Assembly (NCBI GenBank): GCA_947258655.1
Contig: CAMYJD010000007.1
Location: 29,929-93,928 of the forward strand
Length of the DNA stretch: 64,000 nt
Reading direction: 5' to 3'
Source: an uncultured Gammaproteobacteria bacterium
GTDB lineage: Bacteria > Pseudomonadota > Gammaproteobacteria > JAADHQ01
The notes beneath the pieces were generated by a model that worked only from the letters and a program-made list of their open reading frames with translations, searched no databases and was not told where the DNA came from. The translations under genes and the position numbers were made by a program. Positions within the stretch are counted from its first letter, which is position 1; each line of letters begins with the position of its first letter. Below, one piece after another: positions 27,875-41,863 of this stretch.

Positions 27875-28786
27875 TCAGGTTGCCTGAACCGGCTGCATAT
27901 ACAGGATCGGGGCCGATCCCACATCATCAAACGTTACTTCTTCCCAGGCCTGCTTATCCGCCAGTAATGCGCACAGCAGACGATTATTCAGCGCATGTCC
28001 TGATTTATAACCACTGAAGGCGCCGATCAGACTATGACCGAGTAAATACAGGTCACCGATAGCATCAAGGATCTTGTGTTTGACAAACTCGTCTTCGTAA
28101 CGCAAGCCATCTTCATTGAGTACACGATAGTCATCAACGACAATCGCATTATCAAGGCTCCCGCCCAATGCCAGTTCACGTTCTCGCAATTGCTCTATAT
28201 CACTCATAAAGCCGAAGGTACGCGCCCGACTGACCTCTTTTACAAATGACGTCGTGGAAAAATCGACCTCGGCCCGTTGCTCCCTGGATTTGAATACCGG
28301 ATGATCAAAGTCAATCGAAAAACCAACCTTGAAGCCTTCAAAGGGATCAAACTGCGCCCATTTGTCATCTTCCTGAACCTTGATCGAACGTTTGATTCGA
28401 ATAAAACGTTTGGCGGCATTCTGTTCGACTATACCGGCCGACTGGATCAGAAATACAAAGGGTCCGGCACTACCGTCCATAATCGGTACTTCCGGTGCAC
28501 TGACATCGACATAGGCATTATCGATACCGAGTCCGGCCATCGCTGACAACAGGTGTTCAACAGTAGAAATTCTGACATCGCCCTTGACCAGGCTGGTTGA
28601 CAGGCGTGTATCACCGACATTTTCGGGACTGGCCTTGATCTCGACAGGACTTTCCAGGTCGACACGTCGAAAGATGATGCCGCTGTTTACCGCCGCGGGT
28701 CTCAAGGTAAGGTAGACCTTCTTGCCGGTATGCAGACCAACACCTGTCGCCCTGATGATATTTTTTAAGGTTCTCTGCCTGATCAT
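27875..28786 (-). CDS. lpxC: LpxC, UDP-3-O-acyl-GlcNAc deacetylase
   Basis: 303 residues from the ATG at 28786, preceded by an AGGA ribosome site; the ATG five codons earlier lacks one. Family start [23 protein letters not shown]. Zinc ligands: His in [12 protein letters not shown] and the H-x3-D in [16 protein letters not shown], plus the late His in [10 protein letters not shown]. Commits UDP-3-O-acyl-GlcNAc to lipid A. Last gene of the dcw block. Its level is normally set by FtsH proteolysis of the C-terminus, here PVQAT. Confidence 0.97.
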   Translation of the reverse strand: MIRQRTLKNIIRATGVGLHTGKKVYLTLRPAAVNSGIIFRRVDLESPVEIKASPENVGDTRLSTSLVKGDVRISTVEHLLSAMAGLGIDNAYVDVSAPEVPIMDGSAGPFVFLIQSAGIVEQNAAKRFIRIKRSIKVQEDDKWAQFDPFEGFKVGFSIDFDHPVFKSREQRAEVDFSTTSFVKEVSRARTFGFMSDIEQLRERELALGGSLDNAIVVDDYRVLNEDGLRYEDEFVKHKILDAIGDLYLLGHSLIGAFSGYKSGHALNNRLLCALLADKQAWEEVTFDDVGSAPILYMQPVQAT

Positions 28787-28942
28787 AAAATCCTGTTCCA
28801 TCTGTGTGGCGACTGATTTGAGCCCACTAATGGTGCAATAATATCACAGCTAGTAAAACCTGAATAGTGAGGCAGTTCAAAGTATTAGCCTCTAGCCTAC
28901 GTGCCTGGATCAAAGCACTTGCACAACTACAACAAAACAGAC

Positions 28943-28999
28943 AGACAACCGCATTACCCTAGACGGGAGGGGTTAATGCCAAGAGTAATGCGATTGTCT
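28943..28999 (-). promoter_or_regulatory. Large hairpin with competing fold between ftsZ and lpxC
   Basis: On the minus strand AGACAATCGCATTAC pairs with GTAATGCGGTTGTCT over 15 bp (one wobble) around a 27-nt loop, followed by GTCTGTTTTGTTG. The loop contains GGCATTAACCCCT, which can pair instead with AGGGTAATGC in the 3' arm, so two folds exclude each other. It is either the ftsZ terminator or an attenuator that controls read-through into lpxC. Confidence 0.6.
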
Positions 29000-29014
29000 A
29001 TATATTACAATTAC

Positions 29015-30169
29015 TTAGTCTGCCTGCTTGCGTAAAAATGCCGGAATATCAAGATAATCCAAATCTGCATCCAGCGGCGGAACCGTCGTATCACCGCCCA
29101 CCACCTTGTTACGGATAACGGTAGGACGGTCCAGTTCGCCATAATCGACTTCACCACTCTTGTTGCGATGAACCATCTTCACCGGCGCAACTTCTTCGAC
29201 CTGTACTCCGCGACCCTGGCCTATTCCGGTTGCGACGACGGTGACGCGCAGTTCATCACTGAGGGTAGGATCGATCACGGTGCCGACGACCACGTTGGCC
29301 TCATCCGAGGCAAAGTCCTTGATCGCCATACCGACCTCTTCGAACTCACCAATACTCATATCCAGACCGGCAGTCACATTAACAAGTATCCCACGTGCAC
29401 CCGTCAGATCGACGTCTTCAAGCAACGGACTAGCTGCCGCAGCCTCTGCCGCTTCACGGGCACGGTCTTCACCGCTGGATACGCCACTGCCCATCATGGC
29501 CATACCCATTTCCGACATCACAGTACGCACATCGGCAAAGTCAACATTGATCAGGCCCGGGCGTGTGATCAGTTCTGCAATGCCCTGGACCGCGCCCAGC
29601 AATACATCATTGGCAGACTTGAACGCATCGAGCAGACTGATCGACTTGCCCAGTACCTGCAATAATTTTTCATTCGGTATCGTGATCAGCGAATCAACGT
29701 TCTTGCCCAACTCATCGATGCCGGTATTGGCAGCACCCATACGCTTCTTGCCTTCGAAGCCAAACGGCTTGGTGACAACGGCCACTGTCAGGATACCCAT
29801 CTCACGCGCCATTTGCGCAACGATCGGTGCTGCACCGGTACCAGTGCCTCCACCCATACCGGCCGTAATAAACAACATATCGGAGCCCTGAATGACCTCC
29901 ATGATACGTTCACGATCTTCGATTGCCGCCTGCCGGCCGATCTCGGGATTGGCTCCGGCACCGAGTCCCTTGGTGATATTACTGCCGATCTGCAATGTGG
30001 TCTTGGCCTGCGTGCTGGTCAAGGCCTGTGCATCGGTGTTCAGGCAAATAAAGTCAACGCCCTCGATACCGGCCTTGACCATATGTTGCACGGCATTACC
30101 ACCACCGCCGCCAACGCCAACAACCTTTATTACTGCGTTCTCACTAAAAGAATCCATTAGTTCAAACAT
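29015..30169 (-). CDS. ftsZ: FtsZ, tubulin-like division GTPase
   Basis: 384 residues. The tubulin signature [10 protein letters not shown] ([15 protein letters not shown]) binds GTP; the T7 loop [15 protein letters not shown] supplies catalytic acid residues. A linker of about 60 residues leads to the conserved tail [14 protein letters not shown], which binds FtsA, ZipA and ZapD. Very strong ribosome site GAGGAGGGG six bases before the ATG, fitting high expression. 76 bases separate it from ftsA. Confidence 0.98.
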   Translation of the reverse strand: MFELMDSFSENAVIKVVGVGGGGGNAVQHMVKAGIEGVDFICLNTDAQALTSTQAKTTLQIGSNITKGLGAGANPEIGRQAAIEDRERIMEVIQGSDMLFITAGMGGGTGTGAAPIVAQMAREMGILTVAVVTKPFGFEGKKRMGAANTGIDELGKNVDSLITIPNEKLLQVLGKSISLLDAFKSANDVLLGAVQGIAELITRPGLINVDFADVRTVMSEMGMAMMGSGVSSGEDRAREAAEAAAASPLLEDVDLTGARGILVNVTAGLDMSIGEFEEVGMAIKDFASDEANVVVGTVIDPTLSDELRVTVVATGIGQGRGVQVEEVAPVKMVHRNKSGEVDYGELDRPTVIRNKVVGGDTTVPPLDADLDYLDIPAFLRKQAD

Positions 30170-30245
30170 GATTACCCCTCCTCAGTCGATTAAGACTTTT
30201 CTGTAAAACAACACTCGTTGCGCAGCCGTTATCAACGACAGCGCC

Positions 30246-31473
30246 TCAAAAATTACCCTGAAACCAGCTTTTCATTCTGGCCCAGATCCCTTTCACGCCT
30301 GTACCCGAAGGCATATCGGACAGACGCTGTTCGCTGTTCTTTTTACCAAACAGCAATAAACCCACACCGGTGGCATAAATCGGATTACGCACAACATCGA
30401 CCAGACCGGTCACATATTGCGGTGATCCCAGGCGCACCGGTATATGAAAAATTTCCTCGGCCAGTTCAATCAGGCCTTCCATTTTTGAACTGCCACCGGT
30501 CAATACGATACCGGCTGCGACCAGGTCCTCGAAGCCACTGCGGCGCAGCTCGGCCTGTACCAATGTCATTAATTCCTCATAACGCGGCTCGACGACCTCG
30601 GCCAGTGTCTGCCGTGCCAGACGGCGCGGTGCGCGGTCACCGACGCTGGGTACCTCGATGGTTTCTTCCGAACTCGCCAGTTGGCGCAAGGCGCAGGCAA
30701 ACTTGACCTTTATTTCCTCGGCATACTGGGTCGGTGTACGCAGCGCAACGGCAATATCGTTGGTGACCTGATCGCCGGCGATCGGAATGACCGCCGTGTG
30801 CCTGATGGATCCTTCGGTAAACACGGCGATATCGGTCGTGCCGCCACCGATATCCACCATACACACCCCCAGCTCCTTTTCATCATCGGTCAGCACCGAA
30901 TAACTGGATGCCATTTGCTCGAGGATAATATCGTCCACTTCCAGACCGCAGCGACGCACACATTTAACAATGTTCTGCGCGGCACTGACGGCACCGGTGA
31001 TCATGTGCACCTTGGCCTCCAGGCGTACGCCGGACATACCAACGGGCTCCTGAATGCCTTCCTGGTTATCAATCAGGAATTCCTGTGGAATGATATGCAG
31101 GATGCGCTGATCGGCCGGTATCGCCACGGCACGCGCAGCATCAATGACACGATCGACATCGGCATGCGAGACCTCCTTATCCCTGATAGCAACGATGCCA
31201 TGCGAGTTGAGGCTGCGTATGTGACTACCGGCAATGCCGGCAAACACCGAATGGATCTGACAACCGGCCATCAACTCTGCTTCCTCGACAGCCCGCTGGA
31301 TCGACTGCACCGTCGATTCAATATTGACGACGACACCTTTCTTCAGCCCTCTGGAAGGATGCGATCCGAGGCCGATGATCTCAATGTCACCCGATACAGT
31401 GACCTCACCGACAATGGCGACGACCTTCGAGGTCCCTATATCCAGCCCGACGATCAGGTTGCGCTCTGATTTC

Positions 31474-31481
<8 letters not shown>
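30246..31481 (-). CDS. ftsA: FtsA, actin-like divisome protein
   Basis: 411 residues from the ATG at 31481, where similarity begins (MSRKSERNLIVGLDIGTSKV). The start overlaps ftsQ by 8 bases. Actin-fold phosphate loops: GLDIGTSKV, and MVDIGGGTTDIAVF near the middle; adenosine motif VLTGGSSKMEGLIELAE. The C-terminal amphipathic helix (GIWARMKSWFQGNF) tethers FtsZ filaments to the membrane. Confidence 0.97.
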
Positions 31482-34134
<2,653 letters not shown>

Positions 34135-34254
34135 TTCCAGTGCCAACATTACTTGTTGCTTCCACGACCTCGTTGTTGATGTTCCGTTAAACGACCAGCG
34201 TGTTCCTTTTCATACTGGCCAGGCATCTCTTTCCAGCATTGTCTGTGTTCATAT

Positions 34255-34293
34255 AAAAAAGCGCTATGCAGTGAGGCACCGCAACCAAAGCGC
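34255..34293 (-). terminator. Terminator-like hairpin between murC and murB
   Basis: Minus strand: outer stem GCGCT/AGCGC enclosing an inner stem GCGGTG-CCT-CACTGC, followed directly by TTTTTT. It lies 20 bases past the murC stop. It would split the dcw cluster or attenuate expression of murB-ddl-ftsQAZ. Confidence 0.55.
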
Positions 34294-34311
34294 AGGTTTC
34301 TTGTGCTTGCA

Positions 34312-35760
34312 TTATGCATTACCGACCCCCATTGTTTTGATCAGCTGCGGCGCAACCGTACCGATACTGCCGGCCCCCAGCGTTAGCAAAATATCATTAT
34401 CGTGTAACAGACCCGGCAAAACCTCGGGCAGTTGCTGCAGCTTTTCCACGAACACCGGTTCAACCTGACCTCTGGCACGAATCGCTGCGGTCAATGCGCG
34501 CCCGTCTGCACCTGCGAGCGCTTCTTCACCGGCGGCATAGATTTCCAGTAACACCAGTACATCCACGCTCGACAACACCTGCACAAAGTCTTCGAACAGG
34601 TCCCGTGTGCGCGTATACCGGTGCGGTTGAAACACAACCACGAGACGGCGTTTTGGCCAGCCACGGCGTATGGCATCGATAGTAACGGCCAACTCACTCG
34701 GATGATGACCATAATCATCGATCAGCAGAACCTGCCCCTGGGGCAGACTGATATCGCCATAACTCTGGAAGCGTCGACCAATACCCTCAAACTGCTCTAA
34801 CGCCCGCTGGATACTGTCATCAGCCAGACCCAGATCCCGCGCTACGGCAATGGCCGCCAGTGCATTCAGGACATTGTGTTTGCCGGGCATGTTCAGCGTA
34901 ATCGCGAGGACTTCGTCGGAATCGATAAAACGGACATCGAACCGGGTCTGCTGACCCTGCTGGACAATATTGATGGCGCGGATATCCGCGTCTTCACAGG
35001 TACCATAGGTGATAGTTGGCCTACTGAGTTCAGGCAACAGCCGACGTACATCGCTGTCGTCAACACACAGGATTGCCTGACCGTAAAATGGCAGGTGATG
35101 CAGAAACTCGAGGAAGGTCGCCTGCAGACGCTCGAAATCTCCGCCATAGGTTTCCAGGTGGTCAGCATCGATATTGGTCACGACTGCAATCATGGGTTGC
35201 AGGTACAGAAACGAGGCATCGCTTTCATCGGCCTCGGCTACGAGATAGCGACTTTCACCCAGACGCGCATGGGTACCGGTACTGTTCAGTTTGCCGCCGA
35301 TGACAAATGTCGGATCCAGTCCACCTTCGCCCAGTACGCTTGCAACCAGACTGGTCGTTGTCGTTTTACCATGGGTTCCGGCAATAGCCACGCCGTACCT
35401 GAAACGCATCAATTCGGCCAGCATTTCTGCACGCGGTATAACCGGTATACGTGACTGTTGTGCGGCCACGACCTCGGGGTTGTCGGCCTTGATTGCTGTC
35501 GATACAACGACGACGTCGACCGCAGCGATGTTGGCGGAATCATGGCCAATAAAGATGCGCGCGCCCATATCGGCGAGACGTTGGGTGACCGCATTTTCTG
35601 CAATATCAGAACCGCTGACCGAATAGTGGAGATTGATCAGGACCTCGGCAATACCGCTCATACCGGCACCACCGATACCAACGAAATGGATACGACGCAT
35701 GCGCCCCATCGGATCCTGCATGTCCCGCATGACTTTTACTCGCGATGAATCGGTCATCAT
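34312..35760 (-). CDS. murC: MurC, UDP-MurNAc--L-alanine ligase
   Basis: 482 residues. N-terminal Rossmann motif [22 protein letters not shown] loop [13 protein letters not shown], central [10 protein letters not shown] and C-terminal [10 protein letters not shown] with FQPHRYTRT. Adds the first stem-peptide residue. Start overlaps the murG stop. An alternative ATG ten codons in would skip the poorly conserved leader; the first start keeps the ATGA coupling. Confidence 0.97.
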   Translation of the reverse strand: MMTDSSRVKVMRDMQDPMGRMRRIHFVGIGGAGMSGIAEVLINLHYSVSGSDIAENAVTQRLADMGARIFIGHDSANIAAVDVVVVSTAIKADNPEVVAAQQSRIPVIPRAEMLAELMRFRYGVAIAGTHGKTTTTSLVASVLGEGGLDPTFVIGGKLNSTGTHARLGESRYLVAEADESDASFLYLQPMIAVVTNIDADHLETYGGDFERLQATFLEFLHHLPFYGQAILCVDDSDVRRLLPELSRPTITYGTCEDADIRAINIVQQGQQTRFDVRFIDSDEVLAITLNMPGKHNVLNALAAIAVARDLGLADDSIQRALEQFEGIGRRFQSYGDISLPQGQVLLIDDYGHHPSELAVTIDAIRRGWPKRRLVVVFQPHRYTRTRDLFEDFVQVLSSVDVLVLLEIYAAGEEALAGADGRALTAAIRARGQVEPVFVEKLQQLPEVLPGLLHDNDILLTLGAGSIGTVAPQLIKTMGVGNA

Positions 35761-36869
35761 CTGCGTTCACCTGCCTGCAGACATATATCTGCCACCTGTT
35801 GTGTCGCCTGTTTTTTCGCCAACGCATGCGCCGCAAGCGCCATTGTCAGCAGGCGCTTCCTGTCAGTGATCAGATCAACCAGGATTTGGTACAACCTGTC
35901 TGCATCCAGATCGCGTTGCTGTATCAACACACCGCCACCCGCTTCAACCAGATATTGTGCATTACGGCTCTGGTGATCATCCACGGCATATGGATAGGGC
36001 ACCATTAAGGCACCGATACCGACCGCCGTTAATTCCGATATCGTCAACGCCCCGGCGCGACAGATGACAAAATCGGCCCATGCATAGGCCGCGGCCATAT
36101 CTTCGATAAATGCCAGGACTTCGCAATTGTCATCGACACCGGCCTGCCGATAGGCGGCTCGGGCCTGTTCAATATTACGCTCGCCGGTCTGGTGGCGGAC
36201 CAGAGGGCGAGTCTGCGCAGGAAGCATGGACAGGGCCTGCGGCACCAGCTCATTCAGTGCCTGCGCACCCAGACTGCCACCCAGTACCAGCAGGCGTACG
36301 GGCCCCTGTCTTCCTGTCAATCTGTGTTCGGGTGCTGGCACATCGATAATGTCCGTACGCACCGGGTTACCGGTAACGACAGGCTTGATGCGTGCAGGGA
36401 AACTACCCGGAAAAGCCTGCATGACGCATGTGCTGATGCGTGACAGATAACGATTGGTCATACCTGCAATCGCATTTTGTTCATGTATACACAATGGCTT
36501 GCCCATCAGACGCGCCATCACGCCACCCGGACCGGTAACAAAACCGCCCATGCCGATAACGACTTTGGGCTTGATGCGCAGCAGAATTCGAAAACATTGC
36601 CACGCTGCATACATCAACATAAATGGTGCCCGCAGAATGCGTCCGACGCCCTTGCCACGCAGGCCGCTGACACTGACCCATTCGACCGGTATTCCTGTCT
36701 CCGGGATCAGTCGCGCCTCGATACCCTGATGGGTACCGAGCCAGATGACCGGAATATTGCGTGACAGGATCTCCTGGGCGACGGCCAGTGCCGGAAAAAC
36801 ATGCCCTCCGGTGCCACCCGCCATAATCAACACCGGGCGCTGGCTGCTCGGACCATTCGTCATATTCAT
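35757..36869 (-). CDS. murG: MurG, lipid II-forming GlcNAc transferase
   Basis: 370 residues, GT-B fold. N-terminal G-loop [28 protein letters not shown] acceptor region, [14 protein letters not shown] and the UDP-GlcNAc site [15 protein letters not shown]. Peripheral on the inner membrane; converts lipid I to lipid II. Overlaps ftsW and murC by 4 bases. Confidence 0.97.
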   Translation of the reverse strand: MNMTNGPSSQRPVLIMAGGTGGHVFPALAVAQEILSRNIPVIWLGTHQGIEARLIPETGIPVEWVSVSGLRGKGVGRILRAPFMLMYAAWQCFRILLRIKPKVVIGMGGFVTGPGGVMARLMGKPLCIHEQNAIAGMTNRYLSRISTCVMQAFPGSFPARIKPVVTGNPVRTDIIDVPAPEHRLTGRQGPVRLLVLGGSLGAQALNELVPQALSMLPAQTRPLVRHQTGERNIEQARAAYRQAGVDDNCEVLAFIEDMAAAYAWADFVICRAGALTISELTAVGIGALMVPYPYAVDDHQSRNAQYLVEAGGGVLIQQRDLDADRLYQILVDLITDRKRLLTMALAAHALAKKQATQQVADICLQAGERR

Positions 36870-38062
36870 TTCGCCACCCGCTTCTTTTTCGCCCAGGCCT
36901 GTTGCTTGTCATGGTTCTGAGCCTCGAAGCCGATACGCATCAGCAGCCCGAGGGCAAGCAGCGTAACCACGACACTACTGCCACCGTAACTCATCAGTGG
37001 CAGGGTCAAACCCTTGGTCGGTAATACACCCATATTGACGCCGATATTGATGAAGGCCTGCAAACCGATCCAGATACCAATGCCATAGGCCAGATAGGCG
37101 GAGAAAAACTGCTGCTCGCGCTCGGCCATGGCGCCGATCAGGAAGGCACGCCAGACCAGGATTGCAAATAGCAGGATGACGATAATTGCACCGACCAGAC
37201 CAAGTTCCTCGGCAAGGATTGCATAAAGAAAATCCGTATGGGTTTCCGGCAGATAAAAGAGTTTCTGTATACTGCCGCCCAGACCCACACCAAACCACTC
37301 GCCGCGGCCAAACGCGATCAATGACTGGGTCAGCTGAAAACCGCTATTATACGGATCATCCCATGGATTCATGAAGCTGAGAATACGGGCGACGCGATAA
37401 GGAGACACCAGGGCCAGCAGGCCCATTGCCGCGACGGTAGTAACAATCAGTGCTGCAAATTTCAACAGGCCAACACCGGACATGTACATCATACCGAGTG
37501 CCGTGGCCAGCATCACCGCGGTCGCTCCAAAATCCGGCTCCAGTAGTAACAGTACCGAAGTCAAGGTTAACACCAGCATTGGTTTCAGAAAGCCACGGAT
37601 GGTGGCACGGATTTCATCACCACGGCGAACCAGATAACCGGCCAGATAAATGAACACGATCAGCTTGACCAGTTCCGAGACCTGTAGATTAATGAAGCCT
37701 AGAGGCAACCAGCGCATACTGCCATTGACCTCTTTGCCGACCCCTGGTATCAGTACCGCTACCAGCAGAATGAATCCCAGCAGCAGTAATATCGGCCCGG
37801 CGTTTTGCCATTGACGTACTGGAATTCTCGAAACCACATAGGCTGCAAACAGACCTATCATCACGTACACGGCCTGTTTCTGGAAAAAGGCGAAGGGACG
37901 CCCCAATTGCTTTTCCGCAATCGGGATTGACGCCGACATAACCATGACCAGACCCAGCCCGAGTAAGGCCAGCGTCACATACAGCAACACCATATCCCAG
38001 CCCTTGTTGTGCAGGACCTGCTCGTGACTGACTGCCTCGGTGAGCGCCTGTGAATGACTCAT
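36866..38062 (-). CDS. ftsW: FtsW, SEDS peptidoglycan polymerase
   Basis: 398 residues with ten transmembrane segments. SEDS signatures: VNGSMRWLPLGFINLQVSEL and the C-terminal GLTLPLMSYGGSSVV. The large extracytoplasmic loop has NPWDDPYNSGFQLTQSLIAFGRGEWFGVGLGGS. Polymerises lipid II at the septum together with FtsI (43.4-45.1 kb). Confidence 0.97.
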   Translation of the reverse strand: MSHSQALTEAVSHEQVLHNKGWDMVLLYVTLALLGLGLVMVMSASIPIAEKQLGRPFAFFQKQAVYVMIGLFAAYVVSRIPVRQWQNAGPILLLLGFILLVAVLIPGVGKEVNGSMRWLPLGFINLQVSELVKLIVFIYLAGYLVRRGDEIRATIRGFLKPMLVLTLTSVLLLLEPDFGATAVMLATALGMMYMSGVGLLKFAALIVTTVAAMGLLALVSPYRVARILSFMNPWDDPYNSGFQLTQSLIAFGRGEWFGVGLGGSIQKLFYLPETHTDFLYAILAEELGLVGAIIVILLFAILVWRAFLIGAMAEREQQFFSAYLAYGIGIWIGLQAFINIGVNMGVLPTKGLTLPLMSYGGSSVVVTLLALGLLMRIGFEAQNHDKQQAWAKKKRVAK

Positions 38063-39435
38063 GCAAACCTCCTGACCATCTGCATGAAGATCTCACCGCG
38101 CTGTTGATAGTTTTCGAACATATCAAAACTGGCACAGGCTGGAGACAACAGCACTGTATCGCCCGCGCTTACCAGGCGTTTGGCCGTGATAACCGCATCT
38201 TCCATATTGCTGGCAAATTCTATTTCGGCATGCCCTTCGAGGATCTTCGCCATCATGTCTGCATCCTTGCCTAGCAATACGACGGCGCGCGCCTTATCCT
38301 CTATCACCGGCACCAGCTCGCTGAAATCGGCGCCCTTGCCCTCACCACCTGCAATCAACACGACTTTTCCATGCATACCCGCCAACGCGGCACAGGTAGC
38401 ACCGACATTGGTTCCCTTGGAGTCGTTGTACCAGCGTACGCCCTGTGATTCAGCTACAAACTGGGTGCGATGCGGCAAGCCCTGAAAGCCCTTCAGTGCC
38501 GTTAACATTGCCGATTGTGTGAATCCAGCCGCTTCACCGATGGCCAGAGCGGCAAGCGCATTGGCGATATTATGCGTTCCCGGAATCAGTAATTCATTGC
38601 AGTTCATCAATGGCTTGTCACCTCGACACAACCATTGTTCATGCTGATGTTCACACACGCCATACTGGTTTGCCTGTGCCCTATCGAGGCCAAAGGTAAT
38701 GATTTTTCTCAGCGGTTCGGCCATGGCCATGACCTCGGCATCATCGCGGTTCAGGACCATGACACCATTACCACGAAAAACTCGCCTCTTGGCACCGATG
38801 TATTCCTGCAGACCGGCATACCGGTCCATATGGTCCGCACTGATATTTAATACCGTGGCAACCTGCGCATTCAGGGAATGCGTATATTCAAGCTGAAAAC
38901 TCGACAACTCCAGGACATAACAGTCCGGCTCGCTTTCTTCTATCAGCTCGAGTACCGGCTTGCCGATATTGCCACCAATACGGACATCCTTACCTGCCTC
39001 CCTGGCCATGATACCGACGAGACTGGTCACAGTGCTCTTGCCGTTCGAACCGGTAATGACAATGACCGGCGCACTCGCGTGCTGGGCGAACAACTCGACA
39101 TCGCCAATAATCTTCTTACCCTGCTCAAGCGCCTGCACCAGCAATGGATGTTTCAACGAAACACCCGGACTGACGATCAGCTCATCTGCACTGGCAAACA
39201 CCTGCTCATCAAAGCCGCCGGTGAAGACGGCCACATCGGGTAGTTCGGCCCGCAGGGTCGCCAACTCGGGTGGCTGCTCGCGACTATCCGTTACCGCCAC
39301 CGCGATCCCCTGAGCAGATAAATAACGCGCGCAGGACAGGCCAGTCTTTCCCAGACCTACAATCAATACCCTGTGATTTCCTGTTACCATATTGTTAACG
39401 ACTGTCCTTTTTATCTGCATGTTGTTCACGAGCAT
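38059..39435 (-). CDS. murD: MurD, UDP-MurNAc-L-Ala--D-Glu ligase
   Basis: 458 residues from the first ATG. Similarity starts at NHRVLIVGLGKTGLSCARYL, so the ATG at 39390 is a credible alternative giving 443 residues. ATP loop ITGSNGKSTVTSLV, VLELSSFQLEYT, and C-terminal LSPACASFDMFENYQQRGE. Two bases separate the first ATG from the mraY stop. Confidence 0.96.
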   Translation of the reverse strand: MLVNNMQIKRTVVNNMVTGNHRVLIVGLGKTGLSCARYLSAQGIAVAVTDSREQPPELATLRAELPDVAVFTGGFDEQVFASADELIVSPGVSLKHPLLVQALEQGKKIIGDVELFAQHASAPVIVITGSNGKSTVTSLVGIMAREAGKDVRIGGNIGKPVLELIEESEPDCYVLELSSFQLEYTHSLNAQVATVLNISADHMDRYAGLQEYIGAKRRVFRGNGVMVLNRDDAEVMAMAEPLRKIITFGLDRAQANQYGVCEHQHEQWLCRGDKPLMNCNELLIPGTHNIANALAALAIGEAAGFTQSAMLTALKGFQGLPHRTQFVAESQGVRWYNDSKGTNVGATCAALAGMHGKVVLIAGGEGKGADFSELVPVIEDKARAVVLLGKDADMMAKILEGHAEIEFASNMEDAVITAKRLVSAGDTVLLSPACASFDMFENYQQRGEIFMQMVRRFA

Positions 39436-39437
39436 GT

Positions 39438-40517
39438 TTAACGCAATTTCAATGTTGCCAGCCCGACCAGCACCAAGATCACAGTAATAATCCAGAAACG
39501 CACGATCACGCGTGGCTCGGGCCAGCCCTTTAATTCGAAATGATGGTGCAGTGGCGCCATTTTAAATATGCGTTTACCGGTCAACTTGAAAGATGCAACC
39601 TGCAGGATGACCGACACTGTCTCCATGACAAACACTCCACCCATGATCAATAACACCAGTTCCTGACGAATGACCACGGCGATAATCCCAAGCGCGGCGC
39701 CCAGGGCCAGGGCGCCGACATCGCCCATAAACACCATGGCCGGGTATGCATTAAACCAGAGGAAACCGAGGCCGGCGCCGACCAGGGCAGCACAAAAAAC
39801 GGTGATCTCACCAACACCGGCGAGATAGGGAATGGACAGGTACTTGGCAAACTGCGCATGCCCGGTCAGATAGGCAATCAGGCCCAGTGCCCCGCATACC
39901 AGCACGGTAGGCATTACGGCCAATCCATCGAGCCCGTCGGTCAGGTTAACTGCATTACTGCTGCCGACCACAACAAAGTAGGCCAATGGCACAAACAACC
40001 AGCCCAGTTGTGGCGATATATTCTTGAAAAACGGCACCACCAGCTGGGTTTCGACCGGCTGCGCGTAATAATACAGATACGATGCTACGACCACTGCAAT
40101 CACGGACTGCCACAGGTACTTGTAACGGGAGGCCAGGCCGCGCGGGTCCTGCAATACCAGTTTGCGGTAATCATCGACCCAGCCAACGGCACCGAATGCC
40201 AGCGTCGTCAACAGCACAACCCATACATATTTGTTATCCAGGCGCCCCCATAACAAGGTAGTGATCGCAATCGCCACCAGGATCAACGCACCGCCCATGG
40301 TCGGCGTACCGGCCTTGGTCAGATGCGTCTGCGGGCCGTCATCACGCACGACCTGACCAATACGGTAACGACTCAGGCGACGTATCATGAAAGGACCGAC
40401 TATAAATGAAATCAGCAGCGCGGTAATCGCTGCCAGCACCGCACGCAGGGTAATATACTGGAATACGTTGAAGCCACTGTGAAATTGCTCAAGATACTCT
40501 GTCAGGTAGAGGATCAT
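39438..40517 (-). CDS. mraY: MraY, phospho-MurNAc-pentapeptide transferase
   Basis: 359 residues, ten transmembrane segments. Motifs: [13 protein letters not shown], the Asp pair in [20 protein letters not shown], and the basic/His loop [17 protein letters not shown]. Makes lipid I on undecaprenyl phosphate; shares that carrier with the GT2 enzyme of the glycan island. Overlaps murF by 4 bases. Confidence 0.98.
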   Translation of the reverse strand: MILYLTEYLEQFHSGFNVFQYITLRAVLAAITALLISFIVGPFMIRRLSRYRIGQVVRDDGPQTHLTKAGTPTMGGALILVAIAITTLLWGRLDNKYVWVVLLTTLAFGAVGWVDDYRKLVLQDPRGLASRYKYLWQSVIAVVVASYLYYYAQPVETQLVVPFFKNISPQLGWLFVPLAYFVVVGSSNAVNLTDGLDGLAVMPTVLVCGALGLIAYLTGHAQFAKYLSIPYLAGVGEITVFCAALVGAGLGFLWFNAYPAMVFMGDVGALALGAALGIIAVVIRQELVLLIMGGVFVMETVSVILQVASFKLTGKRIFKMAPLHHHFELKGWPEPRVIVRFWIITVILVLVGLATLKLR

Positions 40518-41863
40518 TCAACATCTCCTGTTTGCAGTGCGTTGACGACCTCTTCCATGTGCATCAGGCGCGAACCCTTTACCAGCAAGACACCCTCACC
40601 TTGCCAATCCTGTCTAATTTGTCGAACCAGGTCTGCATGACTGGCAAACCATCGTGCGCCTTCGCCAAAACTGTCAACAGCATGACGCGAGAGCTCACCC
40701 ATGGCATACAGACGCATTACTCCGCTGGCACGTGCCAGCTTGCCGCAGTCCGCATGCAACTGTTCAGCACCACTGCCGAGCTCACCCATATCACCCAGCA
40801 CGAGCCATTTCTGACCCGGCATGGCGGCCAGCACATCGACAGCGGCCTGCAATGATGCTGGGTTGGCATTGTAGGTATCGTTCAGTATGCGCATACCGGC
40901 CGAACCCTGCAGGACCTGCAAACGACCTGCTACCGCCTCGACCTGCGCCAGCCCTGCCTGCACCATATCGAGGTCAGCGCCCAGGGCCAGTGCCGTCGCT
41001 GTTGCTGCCAGTGCATTCATGACATTATGACGACCCTGCAGTCGCAGCAGCAGCGTTGCCTGTCCGGCCGGGGTACGCAGTTCGAGCTGCACTCCATCAC
41101 GTTGTTGTTGCCACGCGGCGCTGACATCGGCAGTGTCACCAAGCCCGAAGCTAATAATTTTCCTGTTACCGGCCAACTGCGTCCATAAAGGCGCATAGAC
41201 ATCATCGGCATTGATGATTGCTGTTCCAGCGCTACCGAGACCGGAAAATATCTCACCCTTGGCATGCGCGACACCATCAATGCTGCCAAAACCTTCGAGA
41301 TGGGCCGCGGCAGCATTGGTAACAACGGCTACATCAGGGCGAGCTAGCGTGCACAAATACTCGATTTCACCCGCATGATTGGCACCCATCTCGATGACTG
41401 CGTAACGATGCTGTTCCTGCAGTCGCAATAAGGTCAACGGTACGCCGATATCATTATTCAGGTTACCGTGGGTCGCGAGAACACTGCCGCGTTGGCGCAG
41501 TATCGACGCAATCATTTCCTTGACGGTCGTTTTTCCATTACTACCGGTTACGGCAGCGAGTGGCAAGGTAAAATGTTGGCGCCAGAAGGCAGCCAGTTGT
41601 CCCAAGCCCAAACGTGTATCTTTTACCTTCAGCAATGGCAGTTCGGTTTCAGGCACGCGACTGACCATCGCCGCCACGGCCCCGGCCTCCTGGGCCTGGT
41701 GCAGATATTCATGGCCATCAAAGTGCTCGCCTTGCAATGCCACAAACAGGTCGCCTTGTGTCAGCGAGCGAGTATCGGTACTGACATGTGTAAAAGACAC
41801 GTTTTCACCGAAATATTCTGCATGTATGCCGGCGGCGGCCGCGGATAATTGCATCTGCATCAA
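40514..41863 (-). CDS. murF: MurF, D-Ala-D-Ala-adding ligase
   Basis: 449 residues. N-terminal substrate domain with [31 protein letters not shown] loop [29 protein letters not shown] and C-terminal [20 protein letters not shown]. Joins the Ddl product to the tripeptide. Overlaps murE by 4 bases. Confidence 0.97.
   Translation of the reverse strand: MMQMQLSAAAAGIHAEYFGENVSFTHVSTDTRSLTQGDLFVALQGEHFDGHEYLHQAQEAGAVAAMVSRVPETELPLLKVKDTRLGLGQLAAFWRQHFTLPLAAVTGSNGKTTVKEMIASILRQRGSVLATHGNLNNDIGVPLTLLRLQEQHRYAVIEMGANHAGEIEYLCTLARPDVAVVTNAAAAHLEGFGSIDGVAHAKGEIFSGLGSAGTAIINADDVYAPLWTQLAGNRKIISFGLGDTADVSAAWQQQRDGVQLELRTPAGQATLLLRLQGRHNVMNALAATATALALGADLDMVQAGLAQVEAVAGRLQVLQGSAGMRILNDTYNANPASLQAAVDVLAAMPGQKWLVLGDMGELGSGAEQLHADCGKLARASGVMRLYAMGELSRHAVDSFGEGARWFASHADLVRQIRQDWQGEGVLLVKGSRLMHMEEVVNALQTGDVE

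Noticed and set aside
29168..31469. Long plus-strand frames opposite ftsZ and ftsA
   Set aside because: Shadows of strongly conserved minus-strand genes with biased codon use; no ribosome sites.
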